Source of the DNA: Acanthamoeba lenticulata
Taxonomy: Eukaryota; Discosea; Longamoebia; Acanthamoebidae
Reading direction: 5' to 3'
DNA: 64,000 nucleotides
Assembly (NCBI GenBank): GCA_002179805.1
Contig: NAVB01000246.1
Location: forward strand, 1 to 64,000
The position numbers were made by a program, and so were the translations under genes. The notes under the pieces were generated by a model that saw only the letters and a list, made by a program, of their open reading frames with translations, was not told the DNA's origin and did not search any database. Below, in pieces: positions 31,193 to 42,800 of this stretch; positions within the stretch are counted from its first letter, which is position 1, and every line of letters starts with the position of its first letter.

Positions 31193-31859
31193 ATGGAGCA
31201 GCACATCCACACAGATGCGGTGGTGGGTTTCACCCTCTTTGGGATGATTTCGGGCTTCGCTCTCCTCGTCACCACGTTCTTCGCTGTTTGGTGTTGCTGC
31301 TGTCCGCCCCAGTACGTTCTTCCTTCCTGTTTGCGGCAAACGTGATCTTTGTGCCCAGTGCTCATTGCGCGACGCGACGGGCGGCAGGTGGGTGGCGAGA
31401 CGGTGGGCAAAGTGGCGCACGGGAGGAGGCAACCCGGTTGAGGAGTTGCACACCTACACGAAGGTGAATACAGACACCAATGAAAGCGACGACCTGGAGG
31501 CGGGTGTAGAGGCGGTGGCAGAGGCAGAGAGCGAAGCCCCGCCAAAGAAGAAGAAGCCCACCAAGAAGAGCACCACCAAGGTGGGTGCTCTCAAGCAGCA
31601 ACCATCAACTCCGGCATCGTCTTCGGCTTCTCCGCCAGAGCCGAACGTGCCGCCTCCGCTGCCGCCGCGAGAACCAGAGGAGGGTTCGGCCTCCTCAGCG
31701 CCACCACCAACGGGACAAACGACGGCTGCGAAGGTCGTCAAGCCACGGAAGCCCGTTGTGAAACGCGCCGGTGGCGCGGCTCCGACGAAGAAGAAGGCGG
31801 TGGTGAAAAAGAAGGCAGCCACCCCAACAACAACGACGACGACAGCCTCTTCGCCATGA
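31193..31859 (+). CDS. Small single-pass membrane protein with Pro/Lys-rich tail
   Basis: Exons 31193-31311 and 31388-31859 (donor CA|GTACG, acceptor AG|G, phase 2). The protein begins with a short polar stretch, then a transmembrane helix (AVVGFTLFGMISGFALLVTTFF) ending in a Cys cluster (WCCCCPP) that could be palmitoylated. The rest is a cytosolic low-complexity tail: KKKKPTKKSTTK, Pro-rich PPPLPPREP and KPRKPVVKRAGG. The PPPLPPR run could bind SH3 domains. No family recognised. It ends 80 bp from the convergent transmembrane kinase. Confidence 0.6.
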
Positions 31860-31939
31860 CTTTGTTCGCGTGCTCCTTCATGTCGCCAAATACAAAGAAC
31901 GAAAAGGAAAGAAAGCGAAAAAGAACGACGCGAAAGGGA

Positions 31940-33525
31940 TCATGGCTGGAGGCGGTTCAGGAGACCTTCAAGGACGGTCACGAGCTGTGTCGCGTTCGGT
32001 CGCGCGTAAGGGTCATACTGCCAACAGCGTTCCACCAGAACCCACGCCTCGTCCAGCACCTCTGTTTTGTTGCCACACAATGCACGGTCAGTCTGATGAG
32101 CAGCTGATCGAGAGCGACAGGTGATGATGATGACGACGACAACCTTGCGATCCAGAGCGGAAGTGCGGCTTGGGCGGGCGCCATCCGTCCGTCCGCGCGT
32201 GGAGGATGCGTTGCTCGTAGAAAGGCCTCACCACGTTGGCCGTCCATTCCTGTCCGCATCACATGACGTCACAACATCAACATCAACATCGACAGATCTT
32301 GAGTGTATCGCTCTTCAAGCAGAGCAATCGTACGTCCTTCTGGCCGTTGGCCCGGACGAGGGTCTGGTAGAAGAGCACGCCGTAGCTCCACACGTCGGCC
32401 GCCTCCCAGTAATAGTCGAGACGGAGCTGCGCAGGATCATGCGACGTAAGCAAGTGCCTGTGAGATCAGCTTGGCCATGGGGCAAGAGGGTAAAAGCTGG
32501 CGGACCTTCTCTGGAGCGAACCACTTCCATGAGCCGCCTTTGGGCCACCAGTAGCGGCGGACGCCCCAGCGCTCGCCTCGCCGGATCCACGACGCCAAGT
32601 TGAAGTCGGTGATGTAGGCGTGCTTCCGCCCGGCGTCAAGGAGGATCTGTTCAGGGTTGAGATCGTCGTGGATGAGGGTCGCGCCGCTCTCCAGGCCGTA
32701 GTGCAGGTACTCCAAGCCCTTGGCGAGGTCCAGCTGCGTCATTCGTTCACGGGTGGATCAGGCCGGTGATTGCCAAAGAGCCGACGAGAAAGCAGGTTTG
32801 AAGTGTACCATGATGGATAAAACGGTTCGAGGCGACATGCCCGGTGTGATGCCACTGCTCAGCGTGCCACCTTCCATGTACTCGGACACCAGGATGTAGC
32901 TGGACGAGAAGAAGTTTCAAACAAAACATTTTTCCAGTTAAGAGAAAAAGGACAAAAAGCAAAGAGGAGCGTACTGGGGAGCGACGGAACAAGAGGCAAG
33001 GTAGGGCACGATGCTGGGGTGGCGCAGTCTGCGTTCAATGGCGAGCTCGCGAAAGTGCGCCTTGACGTCGCCGCACGACGTGGGGTCTTTGAGCTCCTTG
33101 ACCACCACCCGCAGCGAGGTTGAGCCGGGTGGTAGCATCACAAGGGGGCTTAGGTCCAGTCCAGCCTCGCGCAGCTTGACGGCGTCCAAGCGGCCCTCGT
33201 AGACCGCCCGGAAACCAAAGGCGGCCGTAAGGAGGTTGCCTCGCTCGAGGAAGGGCGACTGGACGGCGCGGCAAGCGTGCGCATCGTGGAGAGTCGGGTC
33301 GGCCCAGCTTTGCCACGAGAAGCAGTACCACTCCCACTTGAGCACAAAGAGCCACCAGCCAAACACCACCAGGCACACGGCAGCGGCTACAAGGAGCCAC
33401 CAGCTGCGCCACCACTGCTTGCGGCCAACCAACCCGGGCCGACTGGGTCTGCGCACCACTGAGGGTGGTGGCGAGACTACGTCATCGTGCTGCACGTCCT
33501 CCTCCTTCCTGTGCCGCACATCCAT
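31940..33525 (-). CDS. Transmembrane TKL-type kinase with altered catalytic loop
   Basis: Exons 33525-32975, 32899-32809, 32733-32506, 32426-32334, 32249-32144, 32061-31940; 396 aa. One transmembrane helix near the N-terminus (WWLLVAAAVCLVVFGWWLFVL) precedes a kinase domain. Lys in VVVKELKD and the alpha-C Glu in FRELAIERRL are present. The catalytic loop reads HDDLNPEQ instead of HRDLKxxN and DFG reads DFN, so both Asp residues remain but the loop Lys and Asn are changed. The domain closes with ADVWSYGVLFYQ and VERCWQYDPYARPNATQLV, typical of TKL or tyrosine-kinase-like families. The few residues before the helix leave no sizeable ectodomain. It may be weakly active or a pseudokinase. Confidence 0.78.
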
Positions 33526-33826
33526 TGCACTCTCCTCTCTGCGTTGTGGCTGCGGAGCACCGGTGTCGCCACCACGGAAATTCAACAACACAGCCACGAA
33601 ATTCTCAAGAATGAGAAGAATGCTGAGGAATTTTTACCTGTCGTTGTTTTTTTTTGTCCTGTGGGTCCGCAAAAGGTAAGTACGAACGGGTGGCCGTGGG
33701 AGTGGGATCAACGACTAACTGACTGAAGTGGCGAGAAAGAGGCGGCGAAGAGAAGCTGCAGCAGTGGAGGTTGCGTTCGACTGGGAGGGCAACCTCTTGG
33801 AAGTATAGTCGCAAACTGTTGCGAGA
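33526..33826. promoter_or_regulatory. Divergent intergenic region, membrane kinase and G-alpha
   Basis: About 300 bp between two diverging start codons. It contains a poly-T tract near 33646. No other gene seen; presumed to hold both promoters. Confidence 0.4.
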
Positions 33827-35330
33827 ATGGGCTGTACCTCAAGCTGCCTTGGCGAGGGATCGTCTCAAAAGGAGATGAACAAAGAGATCAACAAGATTCT
33901 TGAACAGGAGCGAAAGGTTCTTGATAATGAAGTCAAACTGCTCCTCCTAGGTGCGAGACGCAAACTTTTTCCTCCCCTCTGGCCACATCCTCACCACTTT
34001 ACCTCTCAACAGGTGCCGGAGAGTCAGGCAAGTCAACAATCGCCAAGCAGATGCGTATAATCTTCATGGAGAGTTGGAGCGACGATGAACGGAAGCTTTT
34101 CAAGGCCACTATTTCAAACAACGTCATCACGTCGATGCGCACTCTATGCAAAGCATGTGAAGATCTTCAGATGTCGTGGGGGTCGGACGTGGACGCTGAA
34201 GCGAAACGAATGCTCGAGACTGAAGAGTTTGAGCATGGAGGAGAGCTAACCGAGGAAGTGGTGGCCGACGTGCGGGCCCTCTGGGCCGATGACGGAATAC
34301 AAGCCGCCTACGCTCGAGCGTCCAAGTTCCAACTGAACGATTCTGCAAAATAGTGCGTGAACCCTGCATCATCTGGCCCTCTTGACGACGAATCTTAATC
34401 CCTCCCATCGACCGCTTGCAGCTACTTTGAGCGACTGGACGAGATCGCCAAGCCTGACTACGTTCCAGGCGATCAAGACATTTTGCGGTCTCGTACCAAA
34501 ACAACAGGCATCATTGAAATAGAGTTTGACGCGGGAGCAACTCACTTCCGGTACTTCCCGTCCTCCTTGACCCGCTCAAAGACTACTGCCACTACAGAAA
34601 GCGTATCAAGACGGACTGAACGCTTCCATGTTGCAGGATGGTGGATGTTGGAGGGCAACGGAGCGAGCGCAAGAAGTGGATGCACTGCTTCCAGGACGTT
34701 ACAGCAGTTATCTTCTGCGTTGCGTTGTCGGAGTACGATCTCAAACTCTACGAAGATGACAGCACACCGCGCATGGTCGAGTCCATCAGCCTGTTCAAGG
34801 ATATTTGCAACAATAAGTGGTTTAAAGGTACATAATGCCGCCGGTTGTAGAAGGACATGATCAGTCTTCTACTAGTAGCAGACGTCACTTACATGCTACG
34901 CCTTTGCAGAAACGGCGATGATCGTCTTCTTGAACAAGAAGGATCTGTTCCAGGAGAAGATCCAGAAGGTGGACCTCAGCGTTTGCTTCCCTGAGTATGA
35001 CGGTAAGCTTTTCCGACTGCGCAGAAGTCATGACTTGGAAAGCTTACACACCCGCGACACAGGTGGCAAGGACTACGATAAGGCGGTTGGTTTCATCACG
35101 CAGAAGCTCAAGGAACAAAACGAGAACCCGCGAAAGGAGCTATACTTCCACTGCACTTGCGCCACCGACACATGTACGTCACTTGCAGCTACACCCATAT
35201 GGCGAAGCCAAACACTAAGAAAAAACGCCTCGTGTGTTGCGCAATATCAGCCAACATTCAGGTGGTGTTTGATGCTGTGAAGGACATCATCATCAACGGC
35301 ATTCAAGGTGTGGGCGGTACTGGTGTGTAG
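33827..35330 (+). CDS. Heterotrimeric G-protein alpha subunit
   Basis: Seven exons: 33827-33950, 34013-34352, 34422-34550, 34637-34827, 34910-35002, 35063-35173, 35251-35330; 355 aa, normal for the family. MGCTSSC offers Gly2 for myristoylation and Cys3 for palmitoylation. GTP-binding motifs: P-loop GAGESGKST across the first join, switch I SRTKTTG with the Arg that cholera toxin modifies, switch [14 protein letters not shown] with the catalytic Gln, base motifs NKKD and TCATDT. The helical domain ([14 protein letters not shown]) is present. The C-terminal helix ends [15 protein letters not shown]. It lacks the Cys at position -4 targeted by pertussis toxin and is Gly-rich, so receptor coupling should be unusual. 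Confidence 0.93.
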
Positions 35331-35562
35331 AGAGAGAACTGGGGAGCAAAAAGAAGAGCAAGGTGAACAAAGGGAGATAGCTCGATGATGGAACGAGGTG
35401 CAAGAGAGGAGAAGGAGATGCGTTGTTTTTCTTTTGTAAAGATACCTCTACTAAATTAATGGGATTCCTTCACGCTGTATTTGATCTGAAGAATTTGAAC
35501 CACGAGCCCGATACACGGAGAAAGGGCAAACGACTTTGCTGGGGTGTGCTCGATTCAGGACG

Positions 35563-37946
35563 ATGACGCGTCAACATCTTGGAGGCTGCCTTCTTCTACT
35601 TTGCCTCCTCTTTGTGGGGTGCTTCTGTCAGACTGACCTCCGTACCTTTTCTCGTCTTTCATTGGTACATTATTACAAACTTGATTCAAAGGCTCACCCA
35701 TGCATTTGTCTTGGCACACAAGAGAGGCAAAACCAAGAACAGCTCATTCAAGATGCCGTCAAGTCTCTCGTTCCTGCGGCGCAGTCAGCCCTGACCAGTC
35801 TGTTTGCTGCCAACCAAGCCGGCAACGCGTACTCCCTCCCTCTGCACCCGCGCTTGGTCCTCGGCTGATCCCCTCCTCCTCCTCCTCAACACTCAACCCA
35901 GCACGACCCGAGACCTGTTCTCGTTGATCCCCGGGCGCTACCCCAAGGCGGTGTCGCTGCCCGACTTCCTTCAGCGCCTGCCTTCGCTCCCTGGTGGCCC
36001 TGAGGCCATCAACCTCATGGTCTCCCTCATTCAGAACAAGACGGGTCTTGCTCCTCCTCCTCCTCCTTTGCTTCTTCATCCCCAAGCTACCGGTTGTGTT
36101 GCTCTTCAAGGCTTACTCCTCGACCTGGTTGGCGTAACGACGCGCAGGAATCACGATCCCTCAGGACTTGGTCAACCAGATCGTCAACGACAGCTCGATC
36201 CTGCTCAACTACTTCAAGGTGCCTTGCCACCATCATCATCACTTTTTTTCAGTCTACTTGCTGAGTGCTCAGTGGCTGATGTTCGACGGCTCATCTTTGA
36301 CGGGTCTCAGGTGTCGCCGGGTTTGCTGCACGAGCTGTGGGCCGGCCTCAACTTGGTGTTGCCAGCCACCAACCAAACCGCATTCCGGTACGAACACCCG
36401 GGGGAGGACTAGAGCCATGAGCCTATGTTGGTTCATTTGACATCTGACGCTTGACTGTGTGTCGCTGCGCCAGAGTGCCCTCGGGGATCAACTTCCCGGA
36501 GGACTTGCTCGGGCTGCCCTTTAACGTGACCCCCTTCCTCCCGACCATCTCGCCCCTCACCCCCAACTCGTCGGTGCGCTTTCCATTTTTTTATTTTTAA
36601 ATATTTATTCTTTACTTTTATTGTTAATGATCTTGTTCGCGCTATTGCAGATCTACTTTGGTTTCTTCATGCCCGAAACGACGACGCTCGAGCAGGCCAA
36701 GATCAACTACCTGACCTCGTTCGTGCTCAACCAGCTCTCTGACAACCACCACCTCAACCCGACCGACGCCGTACGTGCCCCTCCCTTCTCTCCTCTTGGC
36801 CGTGCGTGATGTTGAAACGAGCTGGGCCGCCTTGCGTCACTTGAAGGACTGGTTCGTGGTCAACGTCAAGGGCAAGTCCTACTCGCGCGTCGACGCCTTC
36901 CTCCGGGCCCTCCTCGCCGTACGTCCACTTCAATATTATTCCATTTATGAATTTATTTGGAAATATTTGAAAACTATTTATTGATTTTAAATGAACAATT
37001 TCTCACGATCAATGCGCAATAGGAGGCGGGGAGCAGCCTCAACACGTACCTGACGAAGCGCATTGCGGCCTTCTACGGCCTCTACGTGCGCGAACAGCCG
37101 GGTGCCGATCTGCTCGAGGTGGCCGACCCGGTGATGATCGCGACTGGCTTGTACGACTCGACCGGCACGAAGGAGGTCATCCTCCCCGCCATCCACTCCG
37201 AGTACGTGATCGAGTTGAAGGTGGGCTCCTTCAAGACCAACATCGTGTGGTATGAGGGCGACGACGGCATTGGCTTCTTCCCTGGTATGTGTTTTGTTCT
37301 TAACTTTCAATTTTTTCGACTTGATTTTTTATAAATAATATTTTTTTACATAAAAAGAAATATTAACTTTTATTGGCGCACAGGTGACATGTACAAGCTC
37401 GAGAGTTGGGTCGGCACGCTCGACGGGCCTAACATCACGGGCGCCGCTGGAGTCAACGCCATCCTCTACATGAGCGCCCTCCGCGACATTCTCATCCAGA
37501 CGGCCATCAAGAACAAACTGTGGGACAACGGCTACGGTGTGTCGGGCGTGTGCGACGACTCGTGCGGGATCATCGAAGTGGTCACCACCGAGAGCTCCAC
37601 CGAGTACCCCAACCTCATGGACAAGAGTAACTATTTCCCCCCCCCCACCCACTTGCTTCGCTTTCTCTCTTTTTCCTCCTCTTCCGTCGCTTTTCGTTCT
37701 TTATTGCTGATGTCGCGGCGCGCAGGCTTCGTGGTGCCGGAGATCCTCTACCGGGTGAGGCAGAAGAAGGACGACCTGTCGTACCTGTACTACGACCTCC
37801 TCAAGATCGTCAACAACATGCCGGTCGACTGGCGAGGTGCCAAGGACCCCACGTCTCGCGCGCGGGCGGCGGGCACCATCGTGTGGCCCGTCGGCCAGGA
37901 GCCCTTCCAGTGCGTTGTCGACGCTCGCGCCATCCTCAACGCCTGA
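35563..37946 (+). CDS. Secreted protein of unknown family, 11 exons
   Basis: Exons 35563-35641, 35723-35828, 35902-36044, 36148-36218, 36311-36387, 36474-36573, 36651-36770, 36847-36918, 37023-37284, 37384-37626, 37726-37946; 497 aa, phases consistent. The N-terminus is a signal peptide (LGGCLLLLCLLFVGCFC, cleavage likely near CQT). No membrane helix follows and no retention signal is seen. Recognisable stretches such as LFSLIPGRYPKAVSLPDFLQ, DWFVVNVKGKSYSRVDAFL, HSEYVIELKVGSFKTNIVWY and VDDSCGIIEV-like Cys pairs suggest a folded extracellular protein, but I recognise no domain. A few NxT/S sites could be glycosylated. Gene density and intron count resemble its neighbours, so no sign of recent transfer. 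Confidence 0.7.
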
Positions 37947-38071
37947 GGACGTGGTCTTCTCCTTTTTGTTTATAATTCTACTTTTGATAATTTATTTATT
38001 TATTCAATTTTTTGCTCTTTTAAATGTATTTTTATGAGGAGCACCAAGAGAACACACGTTGAGCGCGTTCG

Positions 38072-38650
38072 TTACTTGGGGCCGGAGCCAGGCCGGGTGT
38101 TGGGGGTCGGGAGGCGATCCTCAAAGACGAGGACCTCGTAGGGCGCCACGCTGTGCTCGTGGCCGCCGTAGGAGAGCGCCATGCCCGAGTCCTTGAGGTG
38201 GTTGCCCGCCTTGCCCAGGTGGAGGCCGTTCTGGAACTTGCCCCGCGCGATGCACAGGCCGTGGCCGTCGCGCTCCTTGCCCCCGATCCAGGCGTGCTCG
38301 GGCATGCCCTGGCCACGCTCCAGCTTGACCCAGTGCGCCTGCAGGTGGCAAGGAGGAACAGTCAGCTTCATCGTTTCGGGGCATCATGAAGAAGAAAGAG
38401 GAAAAGGGGAAATGCGTACGCAAGCGAGTTGGCGCGCGTTGAGGCAGAGGACTTCGTAGTCGGTCTTCTTGACCACCTCCTGGCCGCCGTAGCCAAAGTG
38501 AGCCGCGTTGAGCGTCTTGGAGGTCTTGCCTGGGTGGTGTCCGCCCTCGTGCTCGGCGCGAGCCACGTAGAGGGGTGACCCGTCGGCCTCGTAGCCCGCA
38601 ACAAGCGCGGTGGCAGGAAGCTCGCCGTTTGTGACCTTGACCCAGCTCAT
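38072..38650 (-). CDS. DM9/DUF3421 repeat protein
   Basis: Exons 38650-38420 and 38338-38072; 165 aa. Two tandem units share the pattern WVKxxxGxxPxxAxxxG...LYVAR...GGHHPGKTS...YGGxE...YEVL: the first starts MSWVKVTNGELPATAL, the second AHWVKLERGQGMPEHAW. This is the DM9 repeat known from insects, bivalves and many protists, in some cases a mannose-binding lectin. No signal peptide, so it is probably cytosolic or released non-classically. The intron falls exactly between the repeats, consistent with duplication by exon. Confidence 0.85.
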
Positions 38651-38905
38651 GTTTGTGTTGTCTGTGTAGAGTTGTGCGTGAATGTTCTATCTCGTGCGCA
38701 AGCAATATAGGGCAAGCAAGTCGGGCCACGTCGGGCAAAGCCTGGGTGACGTGGAGGATTCCCTCTCACTTGTTGTTTGCCACGACCTTCCTGTGGAATG
38801 CGGCCAAGGCCTCAATCACCTTAAGGTGGCGGAAGAAAATATTTGATAAACATTCGATTAAACGTCTGAAAGAAGCTAAAGGCCATTCAAAGTTGCTGCA
38901 CTAGT

Positions 38906-39729
38906 TTACACCCACCACTTCTTGAAGTGGTGATATTTGAGCCGGAGCGGGTCCTCGGTCTCGGCCAGTTTCATGAGGCGGTTCAGCTGGTCCTCGCTCA
39001 GCTTTTCCGTGTTGCCGCTCAGGACTTCCATCACTTGCGAAAGGTCGACCATCGAGATCTGGCCTGCGGGCCGAGAGACGCACCATAAATCATTAAAATA
39101 CAATTATTAACTCAAATCAAATAAATTGAATAAAATAAATATAAAATAAATTCATGCATTCATGTCGTCGCCCGCACCCTTCCTCTCGCTGTCGAGAATC
39201 TTCCACACGGTCTTGAGGTCTTCCTCCTCGGTGGGCATCGACATGAGGGTCATAAAGTCTTCCCAGGCCAGCATCACCTCGGCCGCCTCGTCTTCTTCGT
39301 CTGGTGAGCAGAAGACGTGACGACGACAAACCGCTATCAGTTTGTGGCTGAGGAAGAAGAAGAAAGGGCGAGGCGCCGTACTCAAGTCCTGCTGACTGCC
39401 GCCAAGTCGCTGGCGGGTGAGCTCCTGCACGGCGCGGGCCATCGTTCGCAGCTCTGCTCGGTTCACCTTTTGGCCTGCAAGGGTTTAACAACATAGAGGA
39501 GGCAGTGAGCAAAACGATGCTAACTGCGACCAGGCGCAAGAGGGAGAGCCGACGAACCAACAGATTTGAGCACATTTTCGAGCTCGGTGAGGGAGATGAG
39601 CCCGTCGTTGTCGGCGTCGAAAATGGAGAAAGCGCGGTGCTGAAGATCCTCTTCTTTCTTGCTCTCGCCCTTCTTTTTCTTTTCGTCCTTGCCTTGTCCC
39701 TTGGCCTTGTCGTTTGTTGCCCCCTCCAT
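38906..39729 (-). CDS. EF-hand calcium-binding protein
   Basis: Exons 39729-39561, 39474-39382, 39300-39178, 39063-38906; 180 aa. After a Lys-rich N-terminus (KGQGKDEKKKKGESKKEE) there is one canonical EF-hand: FSIFDADNDGLISLTELENVL, split here as FSIFDADNDGLIS plus LTELENVL, with Asp/Asn/Asp at loop positions 1, 3 and 5 and Glu at 12. Further calmodulin-like helices follow (LAWEDFMTLMSM; ISMVDLSQVMEVLSG), but their loops lack full ligands. Size and order suggest a calmodulin or calcineurin-B-like relative with one functional site. Partner unknown. Confidence 0.8.
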
Positions 39730-39814
39730 CTTGCTTTTGTTTGTTTCGCCTAATGACTTTTATCCAACATATTTAATTTCAATTTCTTTTTCTTTCCAAC
39801 AACTTCGTTTCTCT

Positions 39815-42800
39815 TTAGCTGGACGGCAGTTTGGTGGTGGGTGTCCACACCTCCTCGGTGACTGCGAGGAAAGGGGGCGGACTTGTGCCCGAGGAGGACG
39901 GCAGAGGAAGGTTGGCCGACGACGATGACAACAGGAAGGGGACGACCTCCACCTCGCCCGACTTCAGTCCCGCCGCAACTGAGGCTTCGCTGCCGCCACC
40001 ACCACCAGCCGCTGGGGCAGCAGCAACAGCAGCGCCGTCGCCGGCGGCTGTGGTGGTGGTCGTGGGCGGAGTGTTCGGGTCTCCGGAGGCATCGCGCGGC
40101 TCCGTCAGGACTAGCGCTGGCGCGAGTTGGCGCGGGGAGCTGAGCGGCGCGGGCGAGTTGGGCGGCGGGCCCGGCGTGCCGGGCGAGGCCAGCGACGTCG
40201 GCGTCAGCAGCGCCGAGGAAGCCGACAACGGCGCAGCGCCCGAGGAAGAGGAAGGCGATGGCAACGGCAGCGACGCGGAAGAGGAGGAGGAAGCGGAAGA
40301 AGAGGAGCCGGATGAGGGCAGGAGCGACGGCAGGCGGAGCTGGTTAATGAACGACGGGCGACGAGCCGACAGCGGCGCGGTGGCGACCGCGGAGTCAGAC
40401 AACGATGATGTCAATGACGACGACGAGGTGCCCTCAGACGACGACAAACCTGCCGCCGTCGGAAGCGTGAGTTGCGTCGACGAGATATTGGACATGAAGG
40501 GCCCGCGCCGCGGCGAGGCCGTGGCGACGCCCAAGAGCGCTGCCGACGACGACACCGACAGGCCGAGCAGGCCCGGCGCCGCTGCGGGCAGCGGCGTGGT
40601 GAGCTGCGGCGGCGCTGGCAAGTGCGAGGCGGCCGGGAAGAGACTGACTGTGCTGCGGCGGCGCGGCGCGGGCAAGAGGCTCTCGTAGCGGCGCTCGAGC
40701 GGCGAGGGCGACGCCATGTTCAGCGGCGACAAGGGCGCCGAGAAGTTGATGACCGGCATGTACGACCCCGATGTGGTCGACGCGTAGGTCGTCTCGCGGC
40801 GCCGCAGCGTGATCGTTCCTTCGTTCGTGTCGCGTCGTAGGAGCGGCGACGCCACGTCGGTCCTGTTGGGCGTGTTGGCGCCGCCTCCACCGCCGCCACC
40901 AGGCGTCATCGTCATCAACGGGTTCAGGGTCACCACCGTCGTGGGCGAGGCCAGACCGCCGCCGCCACTGCTGCTGCTGCCGCCGCTTCCGCCGTCGGTG
41001 TCAGTGTCGCTGGAGAGGCCTCGCGCTGTCCGCAGGAGCGGGATGAGGCTGGGCCGTCCGTCGGCGCCGCTGACGAAGATGCCGCTTCCGCCTCCGCCGC
41101 CGCCCTTCTCCTTCTTGATGGCCTTGTTGCCGCCCAAGGTCGGGAGCTGGAGCTCCTTGGCGTCCTTCTCGTAGCGCATGTTGTAGAGGGCCATGGCCAC
41201 GATTTTGATGAAGTGGTTGTCGGCCGACAGGCTCTCTCGCCCGCCCTGGGCTGCGAGCCGAGCCTCCTGGGCCTTGCGCTCCTGCCACTCCTTACGCGCT
41301 GACTCCCACGTGCGGCTCAAGGCCGCCTTGCGCTCCTCCTCGAGCTCGCGGCGGCACTTGTCCAGCTTCTCCTCGGCTTCGGTCCGGCGCTGCCGCTCGT
41401 CGGCCAACTCCCGCTCGAGCGCGCGTCGCTCTTCATTCCACCGCACCTGCAGCGTGCGGATCAGCTCGTCCTTCATCTCGAGCTCTTTGTCGCGGCGAAG
41501 GCGCTTCCGGTCCTCCAACATGCGCAGGAACGGCCGCTCGACCGGCTGGTTGTTGTGTTGGGCCACTGGCGCGGCCGAGGGCACGGCCAAGTGGGATGCC
41601 GAGCCCCAGTTAGCCGAGCGTCGCAAGTTGGGGAAGATCGGGCGCTCGTCTGCCAGCTCGGCCTCGAGCTCGCTCAACTGGTTGCTGTCTCTCTCGATAA
41701 AGGCCCTCGCGCGCCGCACAAACTCAAAGAGGTCGTCCTTCCGGTCTTGGCTTGCCTTCTCGGCGAGCCACAGCTCCTGCTCGAGCAGGATGAGGGCGTC
41801 GAGCATGCTGCGGCTGGAGCGCTCGTTCTCGGCTTGTTCGCGGTCGTACGTGGCATGCAGCTCCTCGACTTCGGCCTTGGCCTTGGCCAGCTCCAGCTCG
41901 ACGCCCTGGCGGCGCCGCTTGTTCAGGCTGCACTTGTCGTCGAGGAAGCAGATCAAGGCCTCGTCCGCCGGGCTGGACTCGCGCTTGGGCGGCGGGTCGA
42001 CAGTGGCGCCCTTGGGGATGATCTGCGCGATGAGGCGGCGCTTGAAGAAGCGCACTTCGTCCTGCGCCATGGGCTGGCGGAGCTGGGCGGTGTTCTCTTC
42101 GCCCTTGATGATGACAATGCCCGCCGGCCCGCGATGGATCTGCGCAAACAGGACGGTCTTGGCCTCGGTGATCGTGAGGTCCGCCGGCTTGCCGCCCAGC
42201 CGCCCCATGCGCTTTAGGGTCGTGTTGATGGCCTCGAGGAACTGCACGCGATCTTCCGAGAGCGAGATCCCTTCTTCGCCGAGCAGCTCCTCTGTCTTTG
42301 TACGCTGTTGCTGCTGCTGTGAGGCCCGCTTCCGACGACACAGCTCGCACAGTTGACTCTCGCCTTCACCTCGAGCCGTGTCGGCCGTGATCGCGCTGCT
42401 CTCCTCGGTGTTGATGGCATCCCGAATGCGCTCGATCTCATGTCGTTGGTGGTTAAGCGGAAGCATCTTCCCCAGACGCGCGAGCGCATCTCGCGAGACG
42501 GTGAGGTTCTCTGGGGCCTTCTCGACGTACTGGGCCGGCACGTAGCCCGAGCGTCCGGAGACGCGGGCGCGCAGCCAGCCTTTGATCTCTTCCTCGCTGG
42601 CCACCAGCACGCGCTGACCCTTGCGCAGGCTCAGCTCGTAGTCGCCCTCGCCGACAAAGTCAAACAGCGCGCGGTACTCGAGCCAGGGCGTGGTGGCGAT
42701 GATGTTCTTGCTTTCTTCCCGCTTGGTCGCACCGGTGGTGGTCAACAAGATGGTGGCTGCCTCGGCCAACGTTGTTGGGGGCGATTTGGGTGGTTTGGCC

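Noticed and set aside
39831..40688. 285-codon plus-strand frame opposite the SH3 protein
   Set aside because: Antisense of Ser/Gly/Ala repeats; composition-driven and without recognisable motifs.
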